From: Xiphias gladius | Lineage: Eukaryota > Chordata > Actinopteri > Istiophoriformes > Xiphiidae | Reading direction: 5' to 3' | Length of the DNA: 64,000 bases | NCBI RefSeq assembly: GCF_016859285.1 | Contig: NC_053417.1 | Span: forward strand, 26,234,206-26,298,205 | Shown: positions 54,701 through 63,878 of the stretch, piece by piece | How positions within the stretch are numbered: position 1 is the stretch's first letter | Layout: every line of letters begins with the position of its first letter | Program-made: the position numbers and the translations under genes | Notes under the pieces: generated by a model | Database searches by the model: none | What the model saw: the letters and a program-made list of their open reading frames with translations, nothing else | What the model was told of the DNA's origin: nothing

Positions 54701-57646
54701 GTGTATATATAAGGTTTTAATAACACATACCTGCGTTTACAAATTTTGCATGCGTTTTTTTGACCAATGGGAGTATTTTTACACTGTGGTATTACTACCT
54801 TTACTCGAGCACGGGATCAGAGTACTTCTTCCAGCACTGCAGATCCTCTGACGCCCTGTAAAGGTTTATACTGAAAGACATCATTTATTTAATGAGGGGA
54901 AATCATTTGGCTCTGACCTTTATTACTTTATCAAAGGTAAATAAACGGGGCGAGGCCCCAGAGGAAAATCGATGTCCCGACGCCGCAGAAAAAGATAAAA
55001 TAAATACTCAGGTTCTTTGAGCCGCTGTTATTTATTTGTTTGCTTCCTAAATTATGTGATTTCATTGCATCATTAATTCATGTATTTCCCCATCAGTCAA
55101 CCACTGAGTCTCCCTCTTCTTTCTTTCTTTCCCGTGCAGGTTCCGGCGCTTCCACGTACACCCTGGACAGTGGCATCGGCACGTTCCCCCTGCCCGACTG
55201 CAGCAGCGGCGCAGCGGGGCGGGGCCTGTCCAAGACGCGGGCCGGGACCGAGCACCACTCCTCCGGCTCCCCGGGGAGGGCGGGGCGACGGGCCCGCACC
55301 CTGGACCGAGAGCTGACGTCGCAGGAGGAGTGCTACGTGCCGCACAAGCAGCTGATTCCCACCATCCAGTACAGCTCCGTGCTGGAGGGAAGGGGCTCGG
55401 CCGGCGTCGTGCGCGAAGGTGCCAGCAAACCGCCCCACTTACGCTGAATAACAGCTTGACGAGATCAGGTCGCTCAGTACGCTGTCACTTAAAGGTCTAG
55501 CGCTTTGAAACGTTAAAGAAACAGCGTTTCCGCAGGTCTTGAAACGTTTTTAAAAGCTTTGAATTCAGTTTCCTCGAAAAAGAAAAGGCCTTAGAGACAA
55601 CAACAAAAAAAAGTCTTAAAATATTTACTCTTGCCTGCTGTGGGCAGTAACCTTAATCATCTTTCGTAGGTTAATCCATCCATTTTCTGACTCGTCTCCG
55701 GGTCTAGGTGACACTAATTGTAAAACAGGCAGTAAATCGCCTTTTATGTGGTTTTTCAGTAAAAACAGTCCATCCAGAACATGTTGGAATATTTCAGTCT
55801 GGACCAAAGTGATGGGCCGACCCACCAGCATGGCCGCACATAACAAGCATCAGTAATAACCCGAATGAGAGAGTCAGTCTGAGGGGACAAGAGATGTAAA
55901 CTTGGCTTTAATCTCTCCCTCTACAGACAAAGAGGCCCATGGAGCGAACATGTTTTCCCCTCGCTCCAAGACCTGGACCTTCCCCAACCTGAAGACTCCG
56001 GCAGGACCTGCAGAGGTGTACCTGGCCGTGGAGGAGGAGGAGGAGGAGGCGGTGTCCTTCGGATCACCGTTCAGAGGGGTAGGGATGGCAGCTTGGTTGC
56101 CTTTCAGGGAGATTCAAGCCTTATCCACTTCAAATGAAGTTACATTTAGAGTTCAATGTGCAGCTCACGTGCTCCAGATCAACTTAAGGTTGAGTCACTC
56201 GGAAAAGAAAGCGTATGCTGTGCTCCTGCTTTCTCAGCAAGTTCAGGTAGAGCTTTGTTTTACAGGTCTGTATTTTACAGCCAGTTTCCTGGAAACTTTC
56301 CTCATGATTTCCTAAAAGTTAGCCTGTATTTATATTATGTGAATATTAAATATTATATAATAAATTTCAGAGAAAGGCCTTAACGCGGTTTGTAATGAAA
56401 TGGAGAAAGCTACAGTTATTACGTAGCTGCTTGTTATATTCTTCATTTGGACTCTTCATGACTTTGAGCCGCCACACATTACAGACCCGCCCGGCAACCT
56501 GCAAATATTCGTTGCGTTGGCATTAATGCACATCGACTCCAACTGCACGCTGAGCTGTAGCCTTCAGCTGCACTGGAAATTCCTACGCTCCCTGTGTCTC
56601 AGGCTGATGATTATCGACAAGTAAAACACACTATCCAAGCCTATAAAATTCCACCCACTCAGCAGTTATACTCGCAAACATGTGTCTACCACAGACCAAA
56701 CCTCTAACATGAAGTGTTTTGGGTTTTTTTTGTTTGCTTTCCTATGAGAAGGATATTGGGGTCAGTTTATGAACTATTTTTTACTGAGCAACTACATAAT
56801 GTCCTAGTTTTTTTTCTTCAGAACATGAATATACACAATAACTGTAGCAACTAACACTTTCTCAGTTTTTCCGTATATAATTAGTACCAGATTGCAGGGG
56901 CCTTTCTCGGGAATATTCTTGAATTTTACACGTAAATAACAGCTTGTTTCTAGAGAATTCTGAGGAAACTTTTCAGTAAATTAGCTGGAAAATGTGGGAC
57001 TCATAAAATAAAGAATCATTAATTTGGGTAGCAAACAAGTGTAATAAGTTTGGTGAGAGTTTTATGGTTTGTTTGTCTATACTTAATGAAAACTGCTGGG
57101 CAGGAGCATGACGAGAGGAATAATCTGGGTCACTTACAGACTAAAAATACTTTGCAGGCTGTAAAGTAGAGATACATTTTGAAATCTGCACTCACATCTT
57201 ACATTATGTAAAAACAGGGAACCACATTCTCCCTTTAGAAATTATTAATCAGCTGAATATTAAAGATTCACAGTTGGATGATTTCTGTAACCTTTTTTTT
57301 TTTTTTTTTTTTTTTGCACCTGAAGGCGTTACATAAGATGAAACACACGACCTAAAATGTTTCCTACCCCTCTGCGTCCTCTCAGAGCATGAAGGCCGGC
57401 GGTCCCTCCTCCAGCCGGGTGGTTGACCCGGGCAGCCTGCCCGTCCCTGCCCAGTCAGGGATGAGCCGCAGGGGGAAGAGCCGCGCTCCCGGCGTCCCCG
57501 AGATGAGCCGGGAGGCCGGGCTGGAGCTGCTCAGGGAGCGGCCGGAAGAAGCCCTCTCCCCGAGCCGCCCTCAGGTCCTGGAGACCCCCGAGTCGCTCAG
57601 CGATTCTCTGTACGACAGTCTGTCATCCTGCGGCAGCCAAGGATGA
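45589..57646 (+). CDS. nckap5l: NCKAP5L (NCK-associated protein 5-like, CEP169), eleven coding exons
   Basis: Exons 45589-45729, 46982-47050, 47172-47210, 47308-47427, 48887-48979, 49279-52184, 53328-53457, 53680-53752, 55140-55418, 55927-56078 and 57386-57646 join to 4263 nt, 1420 residues (human about 1330), without a frame break. The N-terminus (about 38-115) is a coiled coil containing RLRELEAENSAL and KDLREECIKL, almost as in human. A long disordered Ser/Pro-rich region follows, with SxIP motifs SRIP (493-496) and SSIP (726-729), the type that binds EB1 at microtubule plus ends. The conserved C-terminal domain has SAIEQKVMKGIEENMLKL (from 969) and IASWFGLKKSKLPAL (about 1006-1020). The protein ends in ETPESLSDSLYDSLSSCGSQ plus G. 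Human NCKAP5L is reported at centrosomes and microtubule tips, bundling microtubules. The first intron is GC-AG. Distinguished from the paralogue NCKAP5 by TMBIM6 synteny and sequence. Confidence 0.95.
45730..46981 (+). other. NCKAP5L coding intron 1 (GC-AG)
   Basis: 1252 nt that start with GC and end with AG (TTTTCCTCGCAG). AT-rich; no repeat family recognised except a short GT run near 46810. Confidence 0.6.
46982..47050 (+). CDS. nckap5l: NCKAP5L coding exon 2 (coiled coil)
   Basis: Encodes AENSALMLANESQREAYERC followed by LDE, close to human AENSALAQANENQRETYERC. Donor GAG|GTGAGT, phase 0. Confidence 0.96.
47172..47210 (+). CDS. nckap5l: NCKAP5L coding exon 3 (39 nt)
   Basis: A tiny exon encoding VANHVVQALLNQK, identical to the human sequence as I recall it. 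Acceptor TTTATCAG, donor AAG|GTAACG. Confidence 0.96.
47308..47427 (+). CDS. nckap5l: NCKAP5L coding exon 4 (coiled coil end)
   Basis: Encodes DLREECIKLKMLVFDLERQN, then RALCELFQQKL and a His/Pro tail. Donor CAG|GTACGC. Confidence 0.96.
47795..48110 (+). repeat. Family D repeat copy
   Basis: Phrases of the type CTGTACTTTTACTTAAGTAA, AAAGTATCAAGTACTGATAA and ACTACTGGGTACTTTAACTT are shared with 54370-54850, 58755-58960 and 60880-61590. Confidence 0.65.
48120..48640 (+). repeat. Dispersed-repeat-like block
   Basis: TTTATTTAACAGGGACAAAA, GACCGCTCCAGTTCCCGGCT and GGTAAAGAATTCCACTTCCT resemble a common teleost interspersed repeat. There is a single copy in the window, so the call is from memory. 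Confidence 0.4.
48887..48979 (+). CDS. nckap5l: NCKAP5L coding exon 5
   Basis: Acceptor CCTGTTACAG. Encodes VHAGPLPDYNAQLHNDSAKQ then VEPAQTEAQAK, a linker with little conservation. Phase 0 on both sides and a clean donor (AAG|GTGATT) support it. Confidence 0.8.
49279..52184 (+). CDS. nckap5l: NCKAP5L coding exon 6, giant exon (2906 nt)
   Basis: It starts after CTATCCAAAG with GNGYRTQHASPG; the open frame upstream to 49240 is intronic. It holds MEALSPFFKKKAHILEVLRK, a Cys/His-rich cluster (235-288), the disordered Ser/Pro region, both SxIP motifs, KDRLAALGKL, and the conserved domain ending NISTLMEKAEGLRRALEEER and NFMQQLLNR. Human has the same single giant exon layout as far as I recall. 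GC content is far above the neighbouring introns. Donor ACAG|GTGAGC, splitting Arg1123. Confidence 0.96.
52185..53327 (+). other. NCKAP5L intron with a short repeat fragment
   Basis: 52245-52335 (CAACAGTTTGCCGTTTTGGG, GAGTTACATGAGAAGTCCGT) looks like a truncated common fish repeat. The remainder is unrecognised. Confidence 0.4.
53328..53457 (+). CDS. nckap5l: NCKAP5L coding exon 7
   Basis: Acceptor TTTACGACTACAG. Encodes VDGKDVISVPQRRLSFDCKS and HATSREDMEK; human continues NRVDGKELP at the same place. Donor AAG|GTACGT. Confidence 0.93.
53680..53752 (+). CDS. nckap5l: NCKAP5L coding exon 8
   Basis: Acceptor TTCGCGCAG. Encodes GSDRIGKITSDENLADSVHA then QHFA and the first base of Gly. Donor GCAG|GTAAGA. 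Confidence 0.9.
53842..54205 (-). repeat. Family A copy
   Basis: Reverse orientation: CTTAAACGATGAGTTGATTC, ATCAGGGTTTTGGGCTGTGG, GATAGTTCGTTGCAGCCCCA at the right end. Confidence 0.8.
54370..54850 (-). repeat. Family D repeat copy
   Basis: ACATCTACTCAAGTACTGTA, GAGACTTTATACTTCGAGTC and CTACTGCACTACTTTTCACA at one end; TACTACCTTTACTCGAGCAC and AGTACTTCTTCCAGCACTGC at the other. Confidence 0.65.
55140..55418 (+). CDS. nckap5l: NCKAP5L coding exon 9
   Basis: Acceptor TTTCCCGTGCAG. Encodes GSGASTYTLDSGIGTFPLPD (human LTRTLDSGIGTFPPPD), a basic Gly-rich part, ARTLDRELTSQEECYV and IQYSSVLEGRGS. High GC. Donor GAAG|GTGCCA. Confidence 0.95.
55927..56078 (+). CDS. nckap5l: NCKAP5L coding exon 10
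   Basis: Acceptor CCCTCTACAG. Encodes DKEAHGANMFSPRSKTWTFP (human KNWTFPN), then a run of six Glu from a GAG triplet repeat, ending SFGSPFRG. Donor AGAGGG|GTAGGG, phase 0. Confidence 0.92.
56079..57385 (+). other. NCKAP5L last intron
   Basis: AT-rich, with a T run at about 57293-57315 roughly 70 bp before the acceptor CGTCCTCTCAG. No repeat family or exon recognised. Confidence 0.45.
57386..57646 (+). CDS. nckap5l: NCKAP5L last coding exon
   Basis: Encodes SMKAGGPSSSRVVDPGSLPV through to VLETPESLSDSLYDSLSSCG and SQG, then TGA at 57644-57646. The C-terminus is essentially identical to human NCKAP5L. Confidence 0.96.
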   Translation, partial: SMKAGGPSSSRVVDPGSLPVPAQSGMSRRGKSRAPGVPEMSREAGLELLRERPEEALSPSRPQVLETPESLSDSLYDSLSSCGSQG

Positions 57647-58710
57647 CCCGGCCAAGGACGGGGGAGGACAGAGGGGACTGGAGAGACAAAAATGCTCATC
57701 TAGTCCACAGACAGTGAGACCCGGCACTGCTCCGAACACATCTCCTGGTTGCTGGCTGTACTGTGATGCTGCTGACCCGCCGCCGCCTTTGAGGAAAGAG
57801 AAACTGTGCCCTGTTGATGTCCGCAAAGAATATAATCTGGTGATGTCTCATCAGCTTTTTCTCTGTTTGCAACTGGAACGATGGATCGATAGACTTCTCC
57901 TCAGGATTTCGCATAGACATGAAGCCAAAAGCCACCCAAATAATCTAGGTTGTTCGCTTTCTCACATCAGACTTGACCGTGGACTCTTCTCTTTGATTCA
58001 TGTATACAGGACTACAAGACGCATGGCCGAGCTAATGATTAGCACAAAACGTTGTCACTCCTGGTAGTTGGTCAGCAACTCGTCTTCTGTGTTTTTCCTC
58101 ATCCTGGTAGACGGAGCTTTGTTGTGCATCAAGGAAGCGGCGAAGCGCCCACCAGTTCAATAGCTGACATACTGTACTTAATCAATACATCCATTCTGTT
58201 TCTTGGCATCATTTCATCACAATGTATTGGGAAAAAAAACATGGAGCTCCTTTAAAAAAGAAAAGAAAAAAAAAAAAAGAGTGTTCATGTCTGTGATTCT
58301 TAATTGCTAAACTCATGCATCACAATTTTAAATGTATAAACGATTTTATTGATCATGTTGATATTGTTTTGCGACCGAGGAAGGTTGTCAGAATATGTCC
58401 GTTTTAAATCATAATACATTTAAAGGTAATATATACCAGCAATAATAACATAGATAAGAGAAATGGCTACACTATTCAATGAATATGTATTTCTATTATT
58501 TATTTATTTTAAATGTACATCATTTGCAGTCATCTTTTTTTTTTTTTTTGTAATCTTTCTGTGAAAATTGCGGTCTCCTCGCTTAGTAGATTATGTTCAT
58601 ATCTTGTATTTCAGCATCTCTGTTGCTGTTTGTTCCCTAGCCAATAGAGGTCCTATGTACCTACTGCCGTTTTTCAACTTTCTTATTAAAATGTTTTGAT
58701 TTAGTTCTTC
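57647..58710 (+). terminator. nckap5l: NCKAP5L 3' UTR and polyadenylation signal
   Basis: About 1 kb of non-coding sequence with A and T runs. ATTAAA at 58685-58690 is followed by a T/G-rich stretch and is the likely cleavage signal. No earlier AATAAA stands out. Confidence 0.6.
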
Positions 58711-58754
58711 GTCATTTATAAAGGACGTATCTGGGACAGTAGCATCATTTGCTC

Positions 58755-58960
58755 CGGTGCCGTACTTAAGTACAAATTTTTAGCTACATGGATTTTACTT
58801 GAGTATATCCATTTTCTACCACTTCAAACTTCCACTTCACTCTACGTTTCAGATGGAAAGGCTATTTTTTCCTCCACTATATTTGACAGCTGTAGTAACT
58901 TAACATATTAAGATCTTACATACAATACATACTGTATCATCAAGCTATAAAATACATTTA
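58755..58960 (-). repeat. Family D repeat fragment
   Basis: CGTACTTAAGTACAAATTTT, GGATTTTACTTGAGTATATC and CACTTCACTCTACGTTTCAG, as in the other family D copies. Confidence 0.65.
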
Positions 58961-59014
58961 CAAAATCGATTAAAATTAACATGCCAACTTCATGTTAATT
59001 CGTTATTAGCTAGA

Positions 59015-59250
59015 ATGGCACTCAGCAGAGCACACACTCCGGCCGAGGTGAAAAATGCCATCTCTTGCAATGTTAAGGGAAGTGCCGAAAGATCCTGGAT
59101 CTCTCCCGGATGCGCACCAGAATTTATCAGGTTCTTCCCCGTCCCGGGTCCCGTCCCGCCGCCAGGTTTGGTGCAAATCAGTTCAGTAGTTTTTGCTTAG
59201 TCCTGCTGACAAACAAACCAACGCACTGACGCAAACGTAACCTCCTGACC
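59015..59250 (+). repeat. Dispersed fish repeat fragment (family I)
   Basis: GAGCACACACTCCGGCCGAG, GATCCTGGATCTCTCCCGGA, GTTTGGTGCAAATCAGTTCA and ACAAACAAACCAACGCACTG: the order known to me from an abundant teleost repeat. Confidence 0.6.
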
Positions 59251-59296
59251 CCATAATGTATAATAGTAGGACACTCGCAGGGTAATACTTTGACTA

Positions 59297-59565
59297 GGGC
59301 TGCAACTAACAATTATTTTCATTATTGATTAATCTTCTATTTATGTTTGCAGCTAATCATTTAGTCTATGAAACCTCACAAAATGAATTTGCAAAACCTA
59401 AAAATATTAAATTTACGACGACATGACGAAGGGAAGTAGTAAACTGCATATTTGAGAAGCTTGAACCAGAAAATGTGAGTTTTAAAAAAATGAAATGATG
59501 AGTCGCTCATCGAAATAGTTTAGTTTTCTGACGACTGATTGATTAATCAATTAATGGTGTCGGCT
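59297..59565 (+). repeat. Family A copy
   Basis: AGGGCTGCAACTAACAATTA, TTTAGTCTATGAAACCTCAC, GAGAAGCTTGAACCAGAAAA, GATTGATTAATCAATTAATG in order. Confidence 0.85.
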
Positions 59566-59696
59566 CCAAACATATTACATTCAGAACAATTTCTTACTTG
59601 TATTTTTAAAAAGGTATTACAGCTTCCACCAACACTGTTTACAGAAGTAGTAAGTAGGAAGGGACACAGTCACTTTCTTTCAATACATTCAACACA

Positions 59697-60657
59697 TTTA
59701 TTTGAGCAAATGTATCAAATTATTAGTTTCAATTTTACATCAATAAAATAAATTTTTCACAGTATACACTTTCAAAAAAAAAAAAAAAGATACCGATGCC
59801 AAATTGTAAGGTGTACGTCACGTCATTTGGCAAAGTCATTTCTAGACAACAGATATTAGGAGAAATTTACAAGGGAAGTGGTGTGAATAACTCGCCTGTC
59901 TTTGCTCCAATTTGAAAAATATGGACAGATGGCACTGACTCTTCCTCCTCCACCAGCCAGAATCCAAAATCCAGACCACCGCGTGGCCGTAAGTCCATCT
60001 GAATGAGTTACTGGAAATCATGTCTGACAGGCTGTCACGGTTTGCGTCGGCATTACCAGGCTTCGCCATGCTTACTCAAACGGCCGGTCACTAAACGAAA
60101 TTTGGGGGAAAAGAAAACGATCGAGCAGGAAATTTCTGAAAGGGGGATCTGTTGTCAGAGTCATGGGACACAATATCTTGTGACACTCCACTAAAGAAAA
60201 ATACAGAGGAAAACTATAAATAAGCAAATCAACAAAAAGAATTACATAACTCCAAATGAAACAATTATCAGTCTCAGAAGCTCACGACCCACTAAAAGGA
60301 GCCTATCATGTAATTAATTTATGGCACTAAATAACAGTAATATAAAAGTCCTCAATTAAGTGCTGTTCAGCTTCTAAGCCCTCATAGAGCAACGCTTCCC
60401 TCTACAGGCCAAGCCTCCTCACTGCAGCTTTAGTCTATTTTCCATTCACAGCCAAGATTGGACTAGCATTAGTATACCATAAACTTACATTCAACCCTTG
60501 TTGTAAGTTTCAAAAATAAATCAAAAAATTTCAATAATATAAGACCACATAGGAGTTAATTCAAGAAATGAAGACAGAAAGTGAAAAGCACCAAGTGCGC
60601 TGCAAATTGTGCCTTTTCTGACAGATTGTTTTTAATTTTCAGCTACTCAAACGTCCT
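59697..60657 (-). terminator. tmbim6: TMBIM6 3' UTR and polyadenylation signal
   Basis: On the - strand this follows the TMBIM6 stop. AATAAA on that strand (plus-strand TTTATT at 59697-59702) is a likely end, giving about 960 nt. AT-rich, without coding signal. Confidence 0.5.
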
Positions 60658-60681
60658 TTACTTCTTCTCCTTCTTCTTGTC
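60658..60681 (-). CDS. tmbim6: TMBIM6 last coding exon (24 nt)
   Basis: Only DKKKEKK and TAA, after the acceptor CCCTTTTTCAG (read on the - strand). It encodes the lysine-rich C-terminal tail. Confidence 0.9.
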   Translation of the reverse strand, partial: DKKKEKK

Positions 60682-61334
60682 CTGAAAAAGGGACAAAAAA
60701 AATCTGAATTAAAACACAAGACCATATCGCTCATAGCAGTGAAACGTTACGAATAACAAAGACTTTACTCTCGGCTTGTTGGCATGGATTGATAGTTAGG
60801 GTATCACGCCATGCCGACAGTGTGTTGTGCTGGTAATTGATATATCCAGCTCTGAAAGTTGTACAGCAGTGTAAAAATACTCCATTACAAGTCTTGAATT
60901 TCAAAATATTACTTAGTTACACATACAGAAGTATTATCAGCAAAATGTGCTGAAAGTACCAAAGGTAAAGGTACTTGTTCTGCCTGATATTTTAATATAT
61001 ATATTAAAATATATATATATATATAATGTTAATACTGATACATCAGTGTGTAAATAGCATTTTACTGTTGTAGCTGCTGGAGGGTGGAGCTGGTTTTAAT
61101 TAGTCAGTTTAATCCAGTGGTTTCAAACATAGGGGTCAGACGCCTCCAGAGGGTCACAAGATAAATCTGAAGGGTCGTGAGGGATTTAAAAAAAAAAAAA
61201 AAAAAATCTTTGGAAAAAAATATCTGGATTTTTCTCTAGTATTTGCTTTTTTTGTGAAATATTGGACAATTTTACGGCTTTGGTGGCTCTCCTAACAACT
61301 CACACATCTGAAACATGACAGAGAGCCACAAGAC

Positions 61335-61396
<62 letters not shown>

Positions 61397-63788
61397 AAAT
61401 ACAATATATAAATTTGTTGCATCTTTTTTATGCAAAATCTTAATCTGGAAAATAACTAGTAACTACATCTGTCAAATAAATGTAGTGGAGTAAAAGTAAA
61501 AAACAGAATGAAATGGAAATACTCAGGTAAGGTACAAATACCTCTGAATTGTACTTGAGTGCAGTATCTGAGTAAATGTACTTAGTTACTTTCCATCAAT
61601 GAATACGATGGCGATGAATGAAACTTTTTTTTGCTGCACAAAGCAGTGATAAATCCCATTTTAAATAAACAAAACAATGTTTCTGAAATGATATGTTGTT
61701 ATTGACTTGTTCAAATTTTATTTGCTCTGTAATTGTTGTGCATCACAAACTAAACTCCGCCTGTTGCCAGGTTGGTGGCAAGAGTGTCAGATATCTCAAA
61801 ACCTCAGCAAATGAAACCCAAATTATTTGCATGGCTAGATTCTAGGGCTACATGAGGAAATATTTGTTCTTTTGTGATTTGGGTGAGCCACCCACAACAG
61901 CATTGACTCTACCGTATTGTTAAATAAACAAAGGAGAAAAAAAAAATCAGTTAAAAAGGTATTTAAAAGATAAATCTGGTGATAATCTGTACTTTTGTTG
62001 TCGTCAACAAATCCCATGAAAATCCAAAAATCAACAATGTAGTGTCAATACTTTCTAACTTCCCCAGCCTGTCTGTGGCTCTCTGCCCACAACCAACAAG
62101 TTCCTACTGAAGACGTTAATGTTTAAAAATAGGTCACCAACATATAGTTTCGTTTTTTAAAAAGCCCGAATAATTTCTCAACACATCTGGGTAGTGTAGT
62201 TTTTAGCAAACCTTACTTAAACAGCAGGATATGCTGCATTTGGGAACTATTGTCAGCGGTGGATTAATACACATTTGGTACTGAAGTGAGTATTTGGGCC
62301 AGCAGGAGGGTGTATGCGGGATTGACTCAAAATAAACTACAGCATGTGTGTGTTCCTGGTAATGAAGGAACATGTCACCCAGTGCGAAAGTGTGGCTCAC
62401 TGACGTGTTTTTAATAGTTTTTGGATGACAGTGGAGCTCTGTGGCAAAGAGGAACAGGATGAATCACAAACCTAATACTTGTTAGTAGGATCAGTTCATT
62501 GTTTATTTCCCTCCTTTCATGAGATTTGCTGACAGTGAAAAAAAATCTATAATATGACCAGACTTATCCTTTAACTTTTAAAAGAAGGGAATTACGCAAT
62601 ACGCTCAGTACCTTATCGTTCAAGGCAAGGATGACCATCAGTTTCCTGAAGATGGTGATGAAATCAAGGAAAAGGTCCACACAATGCCTTCAAAAAGAAA
62701 AAAATGATATGACGTTTGTTTCAGAATCATTATGTATGCTTTCTGAGAAAAAAAACTTATGTAAGAGTTTTGAAAAAGTACAGGGAATTGATGCGTGGTT
62801 GTATATCTCACTAAGGGATCGTGTGCAGCGTTCGCATGGTATTTGGTAATGAGTGAACAGCTAAGGGCCCAGGTGGACTTTATTAATAGAGAATAAATCC
62901 TCACCAGACATAGTCCTTGTCGCCGTTCTCTGCTTTCTCAATGATGAGCTGAGTGTCAAACAGGACAAAGCCGCACATGATGAGCAGCCCAAGGTACATG
63001 TGCGCCTGTCAGAAATGATAAAGACACACACACACACACACACACACAAAATAAATTAATAAATAATACGATCTATACCTCACATTGTGACACACAGCTG
63101 ATCAAGCTTTTAGTGAGGGGGGATATTTAACTACCTTAAAGAGCATCAGAGATCCAAAGAACATGTTCATCACAGACATGAGGAACAGGATGGAAAGGCC
63201 GGACATCAATGTGCCTGAGAAGAAAAATAAGTTAATACATTTTAAGGAAACAAGCTCGTAGAGGTGAAGGAGAAGAAATTCAGCAGAATACTGTAAAATT
63301 AGGTCATTGCTTATGTAAAATGGCATATCTCTGATGGACAAAAAAAAGGGTGTAACTAATAGAATATAGTATTAGAGGGTGGCTGTTACAGCTAGGGTAA
63401 CAACAACACAAAAGTGCCTTTACCTCCAAGGAACAGGTAGCTCCTGCGCTGGGCATAGAGGGCGCTGAGTGTGAAGCAAATGAAAATCACAGAGGTTCCC
63501 ATGAAAGCCGTCACGATGATGCTGAGGAAAAACAAACCATGACAAACCGTAAGTCTGCAGTAAATACGCACTTTCAATTACCCATTTACAGACCCACAGT
63601 AAGGTGGCTGCATTCATCACACAACACCTTTCACATGTGTTGTTTCGTTTTAAGATCACTGCTTGAAGATTTTTGGTTGTAATGTTAAATGTTAACTAGC
63701 TGTTAGCTACTTATGTGCACTGAGTAACCTTTCACATACCTCGGATTGACAGAGATGACAAAGTCCAGTGTGGGGCCAAGACCAACAC
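60658..63788 (-). CDS. tmbim6: TMBIM6 (Bax inhibitor-1), C-terminal six exons; N-terminus outside window
   Basis: - strand exons 63788-63740, 63521-63424, 63214-63135, 63005-62905, 62687-62612 and 60681-60658 join in frame over about 142 residues, matching human TMBIM6 from VGLGP to the end. TMBIM6 is a multi-pass ER membrane protein that suppresses Bax-linked death and controls ER calcium leak. Visible here are hydrophobic segments [40 protein letters not shown] and [20 protein letters not shown]. Then come [20 protein letters not shown] with the conserved aspartates of the family's pore/pH-sensing region, [20 protein letters not shown], and the basic cytosolic tail KKKEKK. About 95-100 N-terminal residues lie beyond the right edge. 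All junctions are GT-AG. The gene is tail to tail with NCKAP5L as in human. Confidence 0.96.
60880..61590 (+). repeat. Family D repeat copy with internal microsatellites
   Basis: Left part: TACTCCATTACAAGTCTTGA, ACAGAAGTATTATCAGCAAA. Right part: GGAGTAAAAGTAAAAAACAG, ATTGTACTTGAGTGCAGTAT and AAATGTACTTAGTTACTTTC. The interior holds (TA)n at about 60993-61024 and the TG run at 61338. Confidence 0.65.
61338..61392 (+). repeat. (TG)n microsatellite
   Basis: Perfect TG run of about 27 units in the TMBIM6 intron. Confidence 0.95.
61964..62575 (+). repeat. MITE family B, copy 2
   Basis: Left end AAAAGATAAATCTGGTGATA, right end TGACCAGACTTATCCTTTAA, inverted. It shares GTGGATTAATACACATTTGG, GCGGGATTGACTCAAAATAA and GTGGAGCTCTGTGGCAAAGA with copy 1 at 42161-43325. 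Confidence 0.8.
62612..62687 (-). CDS. tmbim6: TMBIM6 exon (penultimate)
   Basis: Encodes [20 protein letters not shown] then ALNDK; the first base completes Trp of DYVW. Human reads [20 protein letters not shown]. Confidence 0.95.
62905..63005 (-). CDS. tmbim6: TMBIM6 exon
   Basis: Encodes [20 protein letters not shown] then [13 protein letters not shown], including the FDTQ aspartate. Donor TCTG|GTGAGG (- strand). Confidence 0.96.
63024..63050 (+). repeat. (CA)n microsatellite
   Basis: CA run of about 13 units about 20 bp from the acceptor of the adjacent TMBIM6 exon. Confidence 0.9.
63135..63214 (-). CDS. tmbim6: TMBIM6 exon
   Basis: Encodes [20 protein letters not shown] then SLMLFK, a transmembrane hairpin. 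Acceptor TTTCTTCTCAG, donor AAG|GTAGTT (- strand). Confidence 0.95.
63424..63521 (-). CDS. tmbim6: TMBIM6 exon
   Basis: Encodes [20 protein letters not shown] then [12 protein letters not shown], the most conserved part of the family. Donor GGAG|GTAAAG (- strand). Confidence 0.97.
63740..63788 (-). CDS. tmbim6: TMBIM6 exon, first one inside the window
   Basis: 49 nt encoding [15 protein letters not shown] (human VGLGPALEFCIAVNP). It begins mid-codon after the acceptor CCTCTCTCCAG, so the preceding exon is beyond the right edge. Confidence 0.93.
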
Positions 63789-63878
63789 CTGGAGAGGGAG
63801 AGAGGAAGGGAAACACTGTTTTTAGACTCTAGCCCTGTCCACACGCAAAGGAACCATTTTTACTTGTAACATGCCCAC

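Larger units (their letters stand above)
53753..55139 (+). other. NCKAP5L intron with family A and family D copies
   Basis: It contains a family A copy (53842-54205), a family D copy (54370-54850) and an 18-nt A run at about 54165-54183. No other content recognised. Confidence 0.5.
58711..59696. other. Convergent intergenic gap NCKAP5L / TMBIM6, filled with repeats
   Basis: It consists almost entirely of a family D fragment (58755-58960), a family I-like fragment (59015-59250) and a family A copy (59297-59565). Confidence 0.55.
60682..62611 (-). other. TMBIM6 last intron with repeats
   Basis: It contains a family D copy split by a (TA)n and a (TG)n tract (60880-61590) and a family B MITE (61964-62575). 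The MITE ends about 36 bp from the exon. Confidence 0.6.

Noticed and set aside
45589..57646. Assignment to the paralogue NCKAP5
   Set aside because: The N-terminal coiled coil, C-terminus and TMBIM6 neighbour fit NCKAP5L better.
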